NCBI RefSeq assembly: GCF_037892545.1
Contig: NZ_JBBKBG010000006.1
Location: 1-64,000, forward strand
Length of the DNA: 64,000 nt
Source: Pseudogracilibacillus sp037892545
GTDB taxonomy: Bacteria > Bacillota > Bacilli > Bacillales > Amphibacillaceae
Direction of reading: 5' to 3'
Numbering within the stretch: the first letter of the stretch is position 1; the number at the start of each line of letters is the position of its first letter. The position numbers were made by a program, and so were the translations under genes. This document shows positions 53,481 through 61,781 of this stretch, one piece after another. The notes under the pieces were generated by a model. That model had not been told where the DNA came from. It saw only the letters and a program-made list of their open reading frames with translations, and did not search any database.

Positions 53481-54194
53481 ATGATGATTGCACCATTTGT
53501 AGCAGAGCTGAGGACAGGAAAGGTAAAACGTCTTGGAAGAGAAGGCGCTGAAAACCCGATGGAACGTTCATGGGAAACAGGAATGTTTAAAGAAATAAGA
53601 GAAGGAAAAGTGTGGTTATCGAAAACAGGCTTACAAGCAGATGAGGTGGCTGATACGAAAAACCATGGTGGCGAGGAAAAGGCGATATTCGCTTATCCAA
53701 TGCACCATTACGATTATTGGCGCGAAAAAATGACACATACGGACATTTCAGTCGGTGGGATGGGAGAAAACTTAGTAATTGCGGATGTAGATGAATTTAC
53801 TGTTTGCATCGGAGATATATATCAATTTGGAGAGGCGATTGTTCAAGTATCACAACCACGTCAACCGTGTTGGAAACCAGCCCGTCGCTATAAAGTGCTA
53901 GATTTAGCATTACAAATTCAACATAGTGGGAAAACTGGTTGGTATTTTCGTGTACTAGAAGAAGGATATGTACAAGCGGGGGAAACATTACAGTTATTGG
54001 AACGTCCTCATGATGGTTGGTCTATTGCAACATGTAATGAAATAATGCATGAGAAAAAATATGACTTAGTAGCGACGCGAAAGTTAATGTTATTAGAAGC
54101 ATTAGCACCAAACTGGAAGCGTACATTACAAAAGCGTTTACGTGGGTCAGAATCATCGATCCGTAAAAGGGTGTATGGTGAAAATATAGAGTAG
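53481..54194 (+). CDS. MOSC-domain protein, YiiM-like
   Basis: A 237-residue MOSC protein. DTKNHGGEEKAIFAYPMHHYDYWREKM, GGMGENLVI, CIGDIYQFGEAIVQVSQPRQPCWK (the MOSC Cys) and KTGWYFRVLEEGYVQAGETLQL are characteristic of YiiM/YflK. These enzymes reduce N-hydroxylated compounds with a molybdenum cofactor. AAAGGAAG precedes the ATG. Confidence 0.87.
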   Translation: MMIAPFVAELRTGKVKRLGREGAENPMERSWETGMFKEIREGKVWLSKTGLQADEVADTKNHGGEEKAIFAYPMHHYDYWREKMTHTDISVGGMGENLVIADVDEFTVCIGDIYQFGEAIVQVSQPRQPCWKPARRYKVLDLALQIQHSGKTGWYFRVLEEGYVQAGETLQLLERPHDGWSIATCNEIMHEKKYDLVATRKLMLLEALAPNWKRTLQKRLRGSESSIRKRVYGENIE

Positions 54195-54219
54195 GTTAGG
54201 TAGATGGTGAGGGATTTGT

Positions 54220-54834
54220 TTGTTACATAACACATATGCTGTTGTCGCGATTATTCTCGTTATTAATATTGTTTATGTAACCTTTTTAACGATACGAATG
54301 ATTTTAACGTTAAAAGGGAGGAAGTATTTAGCTGCAATTGTTAGTGTATTTGAAGTAATCGTTTATATTATGGGATTAAGTATCGTATTAGATAATTTAG
54401 ATGGCATTCAAAACATTATTGCGTATGCACTTGGTTTTGCGATCGGAATTATAACGGGTTCATTTATTGAAGAAAAATTGGCATTAGGCTATATTACGGT
54501 CAATGTCGTTTCTGGAGATCCTTCTTTAAACTTCTCGGAACGTTTACGAAAGGAAGGATACGGTGTGACGAGTTAGCGTTCTTCTGGAAGAGATGGGGAT
54601 CGTTTGTCGATGCAAATACTTACACCGAGGAAGTATGAGTTAACTTTATATAAAATCATTTCGGATATCGATCCAAAAGCATTTATGATGTCCTATGAAC
54701 CGACACAAATTCATGGTGGGTTTTGGGTAAAACAAATTCGTAAAGGAAAGTTAACGAATGTTCCACCAGAAAACCCGATTATTCAGTCGGAAATTGACAA
54801 AGAATTTACAAAACAGGAAGAGAATGAGAAATAA
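54220..54834 (+). pseudogene. yebE: UPF0316 membrane protein YebE, broken by one stop
   Basis: The first 118 codons encode the membrane domain (three helices) up to RLRKEGYGVTS, then a TAG at 54574-54576. The same frame then continues RSSGRDGDRLSMQILTPRKY and LYKIISDIDPKAFMMSYEPT to KQIRKGKL, the DUF2179 domain. In family members Trp follows GVTS, so TGG to TAG is the likely change. An internal ATG at 54610 lacks a good ribosome site. TTG start with GGTGAGGGA. Neighbour of purE as in B. subtilis. Confidence 0.85.
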
Positions 54835-54862
54835 TTACTTGCTTTTACGTTTTAGTTTCGGC

Positions 54863-54908
54863 AAAACACGAACATTAAACTAAAAACGTAACAAAATGTT
54901 CGATATTT
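54863..54908 (+). promoter_or_regulatory. Pair of inverted PurBoxes
   Basis: AAAACACGAACATT (54863-54876) and its inverted partner AATGTTCGATATTT (54895-54908) both contain the CGAACATT core of the Bacillus PurR box. They are separated by 18 bases just upstream of the promoter. PurR bound here would repress the operon when PRPP is low. Confidence 0.82.
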
Positions 54909-54910
54909 TG

Positions 54911-54940
54911 TTGACGAATAAATTAAGAGTTTGTTATAAT
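54911..54940 (+). promoter_or_regulatory. SigA-type promoter of the pur operon
   Basis: TTGACG (54911-54916), 18-base spacer, TATAAT (54935-54940) with a TG just before the -10. Confidence 0.85.
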
Positions 54941-54976
54941 TAAATTGTTGTTCACAGATAAATTGAAAAAAATATT

Positions 54977-55045
54977 CCCCATATAATTTTAAGAATATGG
55001 CTTGAAAGTTTCTACGTTGCACCGTAAATGCTACGACTATGGGGG
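54977..55045 (+). ncRNA. Guanine (purine) riboswitch of the pur operon
   Basis: P1 CCCCATA pairs with TATGGGG. Between are TAATTTTAAG, AATATGGCTTGAAAG, TTTCTACG, P3 loop CCGTAAATG, and CGACTATG. The C in GACTA marks the guanine/hypoxanthine type. All conserved core bases are present. Confidence 0.94.
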
Positions 55046-55095
55046 AGGATGATGTCATAATGAGAAAAATTAACATAAACAATGTATACAAAGAT

Positions 55096-55147
55096 AAGTC
55101 TATCCATCTTCTCCTATATGTATAGGGAGAGGAATAGACTTTTTTTA
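55096..55147 (+). terminator. Riboswitch terminator before purE
   Basis: AGTCTAT and ATAGACT close a stem continued inward by TCTCCTATA/TATAGGGAGA, followed by TTTTTTT. It lies 50 bases after the aptamer, as expected for ligand-induced termination. Confidence 0.85.
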
Positions 55148-55194
55148 CTTTTTTACGGGTACATATCATTATATTTTGGTAGGAGTGAATGAGA

Positions 55195-55686
55195 TTGGCA
55201 CAAGTTGGTATTATTATGGGAAGCATTTCAGATTGGGAAACGATGGAACATGCATGTACAGTTTTAGATGAGATGGGTATTGCTTATGAAAAGGAAGTTG
55301 TTTCTGCACACCGTACACCAGATGATATGTTTGAGTATGCAAAAACAGCACGTAAGCGTGGATTAAAAGTAATTATCGCCGGAGCTGGTGGAGCAGCACA
55401 TTTACCTGGAATGGTCGCATCACAAACAACATTACCGGTAATTGGAGTACCCGTACAAACGAGAGCATTAAATGGAATGGACTCTTTATTATCGATTGTG
55501 CAAATGCCTGGTGGTGTCCCGACAGCGACAATGGCGATTGGTAAAGCTGGCGCGACCAATGCAGGATTATTCGCGGCACAAATTTTAGGGATTAATGATG
55601 AAAATATGAAAATTAAACTAGATAATTATCGTAAAAGAATGCAAGCAAATGTTGCAGAAATGAGGGAAGATCTTGCAAACAAATAA
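55195..55686 (+). CDS. purE: N5-carboxyaminoimidazole ribonucleotide mutase
   Basis: A 163-residue class I PurE: VGIIMGSISDWETMEHA, VVSAHRTPDDMFEYA (catalytic His), IIAGAGGAAHLPGM and LSIVQMPGGVPTATMAIG. It moves the carboxylate of N5-CAIR to give CAIR. TTG at 55195 sits nine bases after AGGAG; the ATG at 55189 is too close. First gene of the operon, overlapping purK by 14 bases. Confidence 0.95.
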   Translation: MAQVGIIMGSISDWETMEHACTVLDEMGIAYEKEVVSAHRTPDDMFEYAKTARKRGLKVIIAGAGGAAHLPGMVASQTTLPVIGVPVQTRALNGMDSLLSIVQMPGGVPTATMAIGKAGATNAGLFAAQILGINDENMKIKLDNYRKRMQANVAEMREDLANK

Positions 55687-56803
55687 AAAAATATTGCCTT
55701 CACAAACGATTGGGATTATTGGTGGTGGCCAATTAGGACGGATGATGGCAATTGCAGCAAAGTATATGGGATATGATATTGTCGTCTTAGATCCAACACC
55801 AAATTGTCCGACAGCACATGTAGCAGATGAACAAATTATCGCTGCATATGACGATATGGAAGCAATTAAACAACTGACGGAAAAAAGTGATGTCGTGACA
55901 TATGAATTTGAAAACGTCGATTTAGAAGCTGCAACGTATATTGAGAAAGCGGGAAAGCTACCACAAGGTGCTTATGCATTAGAGGTAACACAACATCGTG
56001 AACGAGAGAAAACGATGATGCAAGATGCAGGACTTCCCATTCCGGCATTTTCGATTGTTCAAGATAGTGTGGAGTGTGAAGCGGCATTACAAGACTTTCC
56101 ATTTCCAGCCGTCATTAAAACTTGTACGGGTGGCTATGATGGAAAAGGACAATTCAAAATTGAAACAGCAAAAGATATAGAAGCAGCGGTACAGTTTGCT
56201 CAAGAAGGTGGTCCATTTATTATAGAGCAATGGATTACATTTGATAAAGAAATATCAACTGTATTTACAAGGGCGCAAAATGGAGAAATTCATTTTTTCC
56301 CTTTAGCAGAAAATGATCATAAAGACCATATTTTATATGAAACAGTTGCACCTGCTCGTGTAAGTGCGGAAGTGAAAAGTAAGGCAATCAAAGCAGCAAA
56401 AACATTAGCAGCAAAAATGAATGTTGTTGGTACATTTGCCATCGAGATGTTCGTAAAAGGGGAAGACATTTATATTAATGAAATGGCACCTCGCCCACAT
56501 AATTCAGGTCATTATACGATTGAAGCTTGTAATGCTTCGCAGTTCTCTCAACATATTCGTGCAATCTGTAATCTACCACTTCAAGAAGTGAAGCAATTAC
56601 AAACAGCATTAATGATTAATGTATTAGGGGAAGATATGGAACGAGCGTTACATGCAGCAGGAAATATTCCTGAAGCAAATGTTCATTTATATGGAAAAAA
56701 AGAAGCAAAAGAAAAGCGAAAAATGGGCCATGTGACATTTGTCGCTGATACGATGTTTGAAGTGATGAACCAGAAGAAGAAATATGAGGAGGAACTTGCG
56801 TGA
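55673..56803 (+). CDS. purK: N5-carboxyaminoimidazole ribonucleotide synthase
   Basis: A 376-residue ATP-grasp enzyme that carboxylates AIR with bicarbonate. IGIIGGGQLGRMMAIAAKYMGY at the start, KTCTGGYDGKGQ (ATP lid), FIIEQWITFDKEISTVFTR and YINEMAPRPHNSGHYTIEACNASQFSQHIRAI. TTG start inside purE. Complete. Confidence 0.95.
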   Translation: MQTNKKILPSQTIGIIGGGQLGRMMAIAAKYMGYDIVVLDPTPNCPTAHVADEQIIAAYDDMEAIKQLTEKSDVVTYEFENVDLEAATYIEKAGKLPQGAYALEVTQHREREKTMMQDAGLPIPAFSIVQDSVECEAALQDFPFPAVIKTCTGGYDGKGQFKIETAKDIEAAVQFAQEGGPFIIEQWITFDKEISTVFTRAQNGEIHFFPLAENDHKDHILYETVAPARVSAEVKSKAIKAAKTLAAKMNVVGTFAIEMFVKGEDIYINEMAPRPHNSGHYTIEACNASQFSQHIRAICNLPLQEVKQLQTALMINVLGEDMERALHAAGNIPEANVHLYGKKEAKEKRKMGHVTFVADTMFEVMNQKKKYEEELA

Positions 56804-58101
56804 TAGAACGTTATACACGTCCTGAATTAGGGGCGATTTGGACAGAAGAAAATAAATATAAAGCTTGGTTAGAGGTGGAAATTTTAGCTTGTGAAGCATG
56901 GGCTGAATTAGGTCATATCCCAAAAGAAGATGTACAAGCAATCCGTGAAAAGGCAAGTTTTGATATTAAGCGAATTTATGAAATTGAACAAGAAACACGT
57001 CATGATGTTGTGGCATTTACACGAACTGTTTCTGAATCATTAGGGGAAGAAAGAAAATGGGTACATTACGGACTAACATCAACAGATGTGGTAGATACAG
57101 CATTATCTTATTTATTAAAACAAGCGAATGATGTCATTCGAAAAGATCTTGAAAATTTTATAGACGTGTTGAAAGAAAAAGCAATAGAACATAAACATAC
57201 GGTTATGATGGGACGTACACATGGTGTTCACGCAGAACCAACGACATTTGGATTGAAATTAGGTTTATGGTATGAAGAAATGAAACGAAATGTACAACGT
57301 TTTAATGATGCGGCTTACGGTGTGGAGTTCGGAAAATTATCAGGTGCGGTTGGTACATATGCAAACATCGATCCTTTCGTGGAAAAGTATGTGTGTGAAC
57401 ATTTAGGATTAACTCCTGCACCACTTTCGACACAAACATTGCAACGTGATCGACATGCAGCATATGTGTCCGCATTAGCGTTAATCGCTACATCGATTGA
57501 GAAGTTTGCAACTGAAATTCGTGGGTTACAAAAGACAGAAACTCGTGAAGTAGAGGAGTTTTTCCGTAAAGGACAAACAGGATCTTCGGCAATGCCACAT
57601 AAACGTAACCCGATTGCATCGGAGAATATGAGTGGGATGGCACGTGTGCTTCGTGGCCATATGGTTACAGCATATGAAAATGTTTCATTATGGCATGAAC
57701 GAGATATTTCTCACTCTTCTGCTGAGCGGATTATTTTACCCGATGCTACTATTGCATTGAATTATATGTTAAATCGTTTCAGCAATGTCGTGAAAAACTT
57801 AACTGTTTTCCCGGAAAATATGCGCCGAAATATCGATAAAACATTTGGTGTCATTTTTTCACAACGAGTATTATTAGCTTTAATTGAAAAAGGGCTAAGC
57901 CGTGAAGATGCATACGGTATTGTCCAACCGTTAGCGATGGAAGCTTGGGAGACGGAAGTTCATTTTAGAGATTTATTACAAGCGAATGATGTCGTCAAAG
58001 AGAAATTAACAGAAGCAGAATTAGAAGATTGCTTCGATCATACGTATCACTTGAAAAACGTCGATATTATTTTTGAACGATTAGGATTAAATGAAGATTA
58101 A
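56800..58101 (+). CDS. purB: Adenylosuccinate lyase
   Basis: A 433-residue fumarase-superfamily lyase acting on SAICAR and adenylosuccinate. Motifs are VHYGLTSTDVVDTALS, GRTHGVHAEPTTFGLKL (catalytic His), GKLSGAVGTYANI and the signature GSSAMPHKRNP. GTG start overlaps the purK stop. In B. subtilis purC, purS and purQ would follow; here only 42 bases separate it from purL. Confidence 0.95.
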   Translation: MIERYTRPELGAIWTEENKYKAWLEVEILACEAWAELGHIPKEDVQAIREKASFDIKRIYEIEQETRHDVVAFTRTVSESLGEERKWVHYGLTSTDVVDTALSYLLKQANDVIRKDLENFIDVLKEKAIEHKHTVMMGRTHGVHAEPTTFGLKLGLWYEEMKRNVQRFNDAAYGVEFGKLSGAVGTYANIDPFVEKYVCEHLGLTPAPLSTQTLQRDRHAAYVSALALIATSIEKFATEIRGLQKTETREVEEFFRKGQTGSSAMPHKRNPIASENMSGMARVLRGHMVTAYENVSLWHERDISHSSAERIILPDATIALNYMLNRFSNVVKNLTVFPENMRRNIDKTFGVIFSQRVLLALIEKGLSREDAYGIVQPLAMEAWETEVHFRDLLQANDVVKEKLTEAELEDCFDHTYHLKNVDIIFERLGLNED

Positions 58102-58143
58102 TTTCGTTTCATAAAACTCATAAATCAAAAGGAGTCGGTAAAC

Positions 58144-60345
58144 ATGGTGATGGATCCAGAACAAATTGAACGTGAAAAAGAATACGAAAGAATGGGACTT
58201 TCTACAGAAGAGTACAATAAAGCAAAGGAAATTTTAGGGCGTTATCCGACCTACACAGAAACAGGTATTTTCTCTGTGATGTGGTCAGAACATTGTAGTT
58301 ATAAAACATCTAAACCTTTATTAAAGAAATTCCCAACAGAAGGCCCTCATGTATTAGTAGGACCTGGAGAAGGTGCTGGGGTTGTGGATATTGGTGACAA
58401 TCAAGCAGTCGTATTTAAGATGGAGAGCCATAATAGTCCATCGAGAATCAATCCTTTCGAAGGGGCTGCAACAGGAATTGGTGGAATTTTACGAGATGTC
58501 TTTTCCATGGGAGCACGTCCAATTGCAGCAATGAACTCTTTACGTTTTGGACCATTAAATAATGACCGTACAAAATGGATTTTCGAAGAAGCGGTAAAAG
58601 GAATGGCTTTTTACGGAAATAATGTAGGGGTACCTACAGTTGGTGGAGAAATTCAGTTTGATGCATGTTATGCAGATAGTCCACTTGTGAATGCAATGGT
58701 TGTTGGATTATTAGATCATGATGACATTCAAAAAGGAATTGCAGCTGGAGTTGGAAATACGGTTATTTATGCCGGAGCTCCTACTGGTCGTGATGGTATT
58801 TTAGGTGCGGCACACTCTTCAGATGATGAGGAAAACGAAGAGGCATCACCAGCAGCAGGGAATCCACATTTAGAAAAGAAATTAATTGAGGCTTGTTTAG
58901 AAGTGATTCGTCATGAAGCATTAGTAGGTATGCAAGATATGGGTGCAGCAGGGTTAACTTCATCAGGAAGTGAAATGGCTTCTAAAGCAGGAACAGGAAT
59001 GGTATTAAATTTAGATTTAGTACCACAGGCAGAAGAAAATATGTCTGCCTATGAAATGATGTTATCAGAAACACAAGAAAGAATGTTACTCGTCGTTACA
59101 AAAGGCCGTGAACAAGAGATTATTGACCTTTTCAATAAACATGGAATAGATGCATGTGCTGTTGGAGAAGTAATAGAAGAAAAGGTATTTAAAATAGACC
59201 ACAAAGGGAAAGAATGGGCAAACATCCCTGTAGATGCATTAGACAAAGATGCACCTGTTTACTATATGCCTTCAAGGGAAGCGAGTTATTATAAAGCATT
59301 CCAAGAAATGGAACAACCAACGTTTACAGTAGAAAACTACGGGGAAACATTAAAGCAATTATTACAGCAACCGACGATTGCAAGTAAAGAATATGTATAT
59401 GAGCAATTTGATACGGAGATGAATGGAAATACGCTTGCAGGTCCAGGAGCTGGAGCAGCAGTTGTAAAAATGGAGGACCATGATAAAGCGATTGCCATTT
59501 CTACGGATTGTAATAGTCGTTATATTTATTTAGATCCTGAAGTAGGTGGACAAATTGCTGTAGCGGAAGCTTGTCGTAATATAGTTGCTGCTGGTGCAAA
59601 ACCATTAGCCATTACAGACGGGTTAAACTATGGAAATCCAACGAATGAAGAAGTATTCTGGCAAATGGAAAAAAGCATCGATGGGGTAAGTGAAGGATGT
59701 CGTACATTAGAAGTTCCAGTAATTAGTGGTAACGTATCGATGTACAACCAATCATATGGGGAGCCGATTTTCCCTACACCGATTATCGGGGTTGTCGGAT
59801 TATTTGAATCATTAGATCATATTACACCAAATAGTTTCCAGGCAGCTGGAGATCATGTATATGTTATTGGAGAAACAGATGCAACATTTGGTGGAAGTGA
59901 ATTACAGCAAATGCTAACAGGGAAGTATGAAGGAAAAGCACCAGCGATTGATTTACAAGTAGAAAAAGCTCGTCAAGATGGACTATTACAAGCAATTAAA
60001 GCAGGAGTCATCGAATCTGCAGAAGATGTTGCAGAAGGTGGACTTGCTGTAACACTGGCGGAAAAGGTCATTCGCGCAAATGGTTTAGGAATAAATGTAA
60101 CATTGGAAGGCGATCTGACAGCAGCTTTATTTAGTGAAACTCAATCACGTTTTATCGTTTCAGTTAAAGAAGAGAATGTAGAAAAGTTTGAACAGTTAGG
60201 ATTAGACGCTATTAAATTAGGTGTTGTGACAGAGGATGAACAGTTTGTTGTGAAAAGCGCAACAGAAGAAGTAATGACAGAAGATGTACAAACGCTCAGA
60301 AAACTGTGGAAAGAAAGCATTGCACAGTCTCTGAAATCCAATTAA
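58144..60345 (+). CDS. purL: FGAM synthase, small-type PurL
   Basis: A 733-residue PurL of the three-subunit type that needs PurS and PurQ for glutamine use. GIFSVMWSEHCSYK (catalytic His), GPGEGAGVVDIG, FKMESHNSPSRINPFEGAATGIGG, LVGMQDMGAAGLTSSGSEMA and YLDPEVGGQIAVAEA are seen. The near-invariant ESHNHPS reads ESHNSPS here, with the second His replaced by Ser while the catalytic first His is kept. Neither purS nor purQ lies beside it. Confidence 0.94.
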   Translation: MVMDPEQIEREKEYERMGLSTEEYNKAKEILGRYPTYTETGIFSVMWSEHCSYKTSKPLLKKFPTEGPHVLVGPGEGAGVVDIGDNQAVVFKMESHNSPSRINPFEGAATGIGGILRDVFSMGARPIAAMNSLRFGPLNNDRTKWIFEEAVKGMAFYGNNVGVPTVGGEIQFDACYADSPLVNAMVVGLLDHDDIQKGIAAGVGNTVIYAGAPTGRDGILGAAHSSDDEENEEASPAAGNPHLEKKLIEACLEVIRHEALVGMQDMGAAGLTSSGSEMASKAGTGMVLNLDLVPQAEENMSAYEMMLSETQERMLLVVTKGREQEIIDLFNKHGIDACAVGEVIEEKVFKIDHKGKEWANIPVDALDKDAPVYYMPSREASYYKAFQEMEQPTFTVENYGETLKQLLQQPTIASKEYVYEQFDTEMNGNTLAGPGAGAAVVKMEDHDKAIAISTDCNSRYIYLDPEVGGQIAVAEACRNIVAAGAKPLAITDGLNYGNPTNEEVFWQMEKSIDGVSEGCRTLEVPVISGNVSMYNQSYGEPIFPTPIIGVVGLFESLDHITPNSFQAAGDHVYVIGETDATFGGSELQQMLTGKYEGKAPAIDLQVEKARQDGLLQAIKAGVIESAEDVAEGGLAVTLAEKVIRANGLGINVTLEGDLTAALFSETQSRFIVSVKEENVEKFEQLGLDAIKLGVVTEDEQFVVKSATEEVMTEDVQTLRKLWKESIAQSLKSN

Positions 60346-60354
60346 GAATGAGGA

Positions 60355-61749
60355 ATGAATGGCATGTTTGGTATTTGGGGTCATCCGAAAGCAGCTGAAA
60401 TTACGTATTATGGATTACACGCTATGCAGCATCGTGGACAAGACGGTGCTGGCATGGTCGTGTCAAATGGAGAACAATTAAAATTGCATAAAGATGTCGG
60501 GTTAGTGAACGATGTGTTTAAGCGAGTAAACTTTCCGGATTTTGAAGGGCATGCGGCGATTGGACATATTCGTAATGCGACACAAGATGATGGTGTATTT
60601 GAAAATGTACAACCGCTCGTTTTTCGTTCTTTGAAAGGAAGTACAGCAATAGCGCATAATGGAAAAATTATGAATGCCGAAAAAATTCGTAGTTCTTTAG
60701 AGTCGAGTGGAAGTATATTTCAAACGACATCAGATACAGAAGTGTTAGCACATTTAATGAAAAAAAATAACGGGGACACGACGACAGAAGAAGCAATTAT
60801 TGCAGCGCTAGGTGAGTTAGTTGGAGCGTATGCGTTTATTATTTTAACAGAAGATAAAATGTTTGTAGCACTTGATCCACATGGAATTCGTCCATTATCA
60901 CTCGGACGATTAGGAGATGCATATGTCGTCGCATCTGAAACATGTGCATTTAGTATTATTGGTGCAACTTTTGAAAGAGAGATTTTACCAGGAGAAATGC
61001 TTACAATTAGTGATGAAGGGGTAAAATCTACTCGCTTTTCATTACGTGAGCCGAGAAAATTATGTGCGATGGAATATGTGTATTTTTCACGACCAGATAG
61101 TGATTTAAACTTAGTCAACGTACATTCCGCACGTAAACGAATGGGAATTGAACTTGCTAAGGAACATCCAGTACCTAATGCGGATGTTGTGACAGGTGTA
61201 CCAGATTCAAGTATTTCAGCGGCGATCGGGTATGCGGAACAATGTGGATTACCGTATGAAATGGGCGTATTAAAAAATCGATATATTAACCGTACCTTTA
61301 TACAGCCGTCCCAAGAATTACGAGAACAAGGGGTAAAGATGAAACTATCCCCAGTAAAAGGTGTTGTCGAGGGAAAATCTGTCGTCATGATTGATGACTC
61401 CATTGTTCGTGGAACGACGGTACGCCGTATTGTCCGTTTATTAAAAGAAGCAGGAGCAAAAGAGGTTCATGTTCGCATCTCCTCACCTAGAATTGAAAAT
61501 CCTTGTTATTATGGAATTGATATGTCGACGAAAAAAGAACTGATTGCAGCGAATTATTCAAATGATGAAATAAAAGATATTATCGAAGCAGATTCGGTAG
61601 AGTTTTTATCGATAGAAGGAACAGAACGTGCTATTGTGAAGGATAAGACGATTAATCAAGGTGTTTGTGCAGCTTGTTTTACAGGGAATTATCCAATTAT
61701 CGAAAATGATCATCGGAAAGAATTTTACCGAAAATATCGAGTGGATTAA
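60355..61749 (+). CDS. purF: Amidophosphoribosyltransferase lacking the N-terminal Cys
   Basis: A 464-residue PurF. FGIWGHPKAAEITYYGLHAM, QHRGQDGAG, IAHNGK, TSDTEVLAHLM, SRPDSDLNLVNVHSARKRMG, GVPDSSISAAIGYAE and VVMIDDSIVRGTT (PRPP loop) are all present. The expected propeptide and ECG motif with the glutaminase Cys are absent: the frame opens at 60355 as MNGMFGIWG after an in-frame TGA, and the better-spaced start is the ATG at 60364. GHIRNATQDD replaces the usual GHVRYATxG. The phosphoribosyltransferase half looks intact; glutamine hydrolysis should be lost. Confidence 0.9.
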   Translation: MNGMFGIWGHPKAAEITYYGLHAMQHRGQDGAGMVVSNGEQLKLHKDVGLVNDVFKRVNFPDFEGHAAIGHIRNATQDDGVFENVQPLVFRSLKGSTAIAHNGKIMNAEKIRSSLESSGSIFQTTSDTEVLAHLMKKNNGDTTTEEAIIAALGELVGAYAFIILTEDKMFVALDPHGIRPLSLGRLGDAYVVASETCAFSIIGATFEREILPGEMLTISDEGVKSTRFSLREPRKLCAMEYVYFSRPDSDLNLVNVHSARKRMGIELAKEHPVPNADVVTGVPDSSISAAIGYAEQCGLPYEMGVLKNRYINRTFIQPSQELREQGVKMKLSPVKGVVEGKSVVMIDDSIVRGTTVRRIVRLLKEAGAKEVHVRISSPRIENPCYYGIDMSTKKELIAANYSNDEIKDIIEADSVEFLSIEGTERAIVKDKTINQGVCAACFTGNYPIIENDHRKEFYRKYRVD

Positions 61750-61781
61750 TCGGTGCAAAACTTTAACTAGGAGCGAATAAA

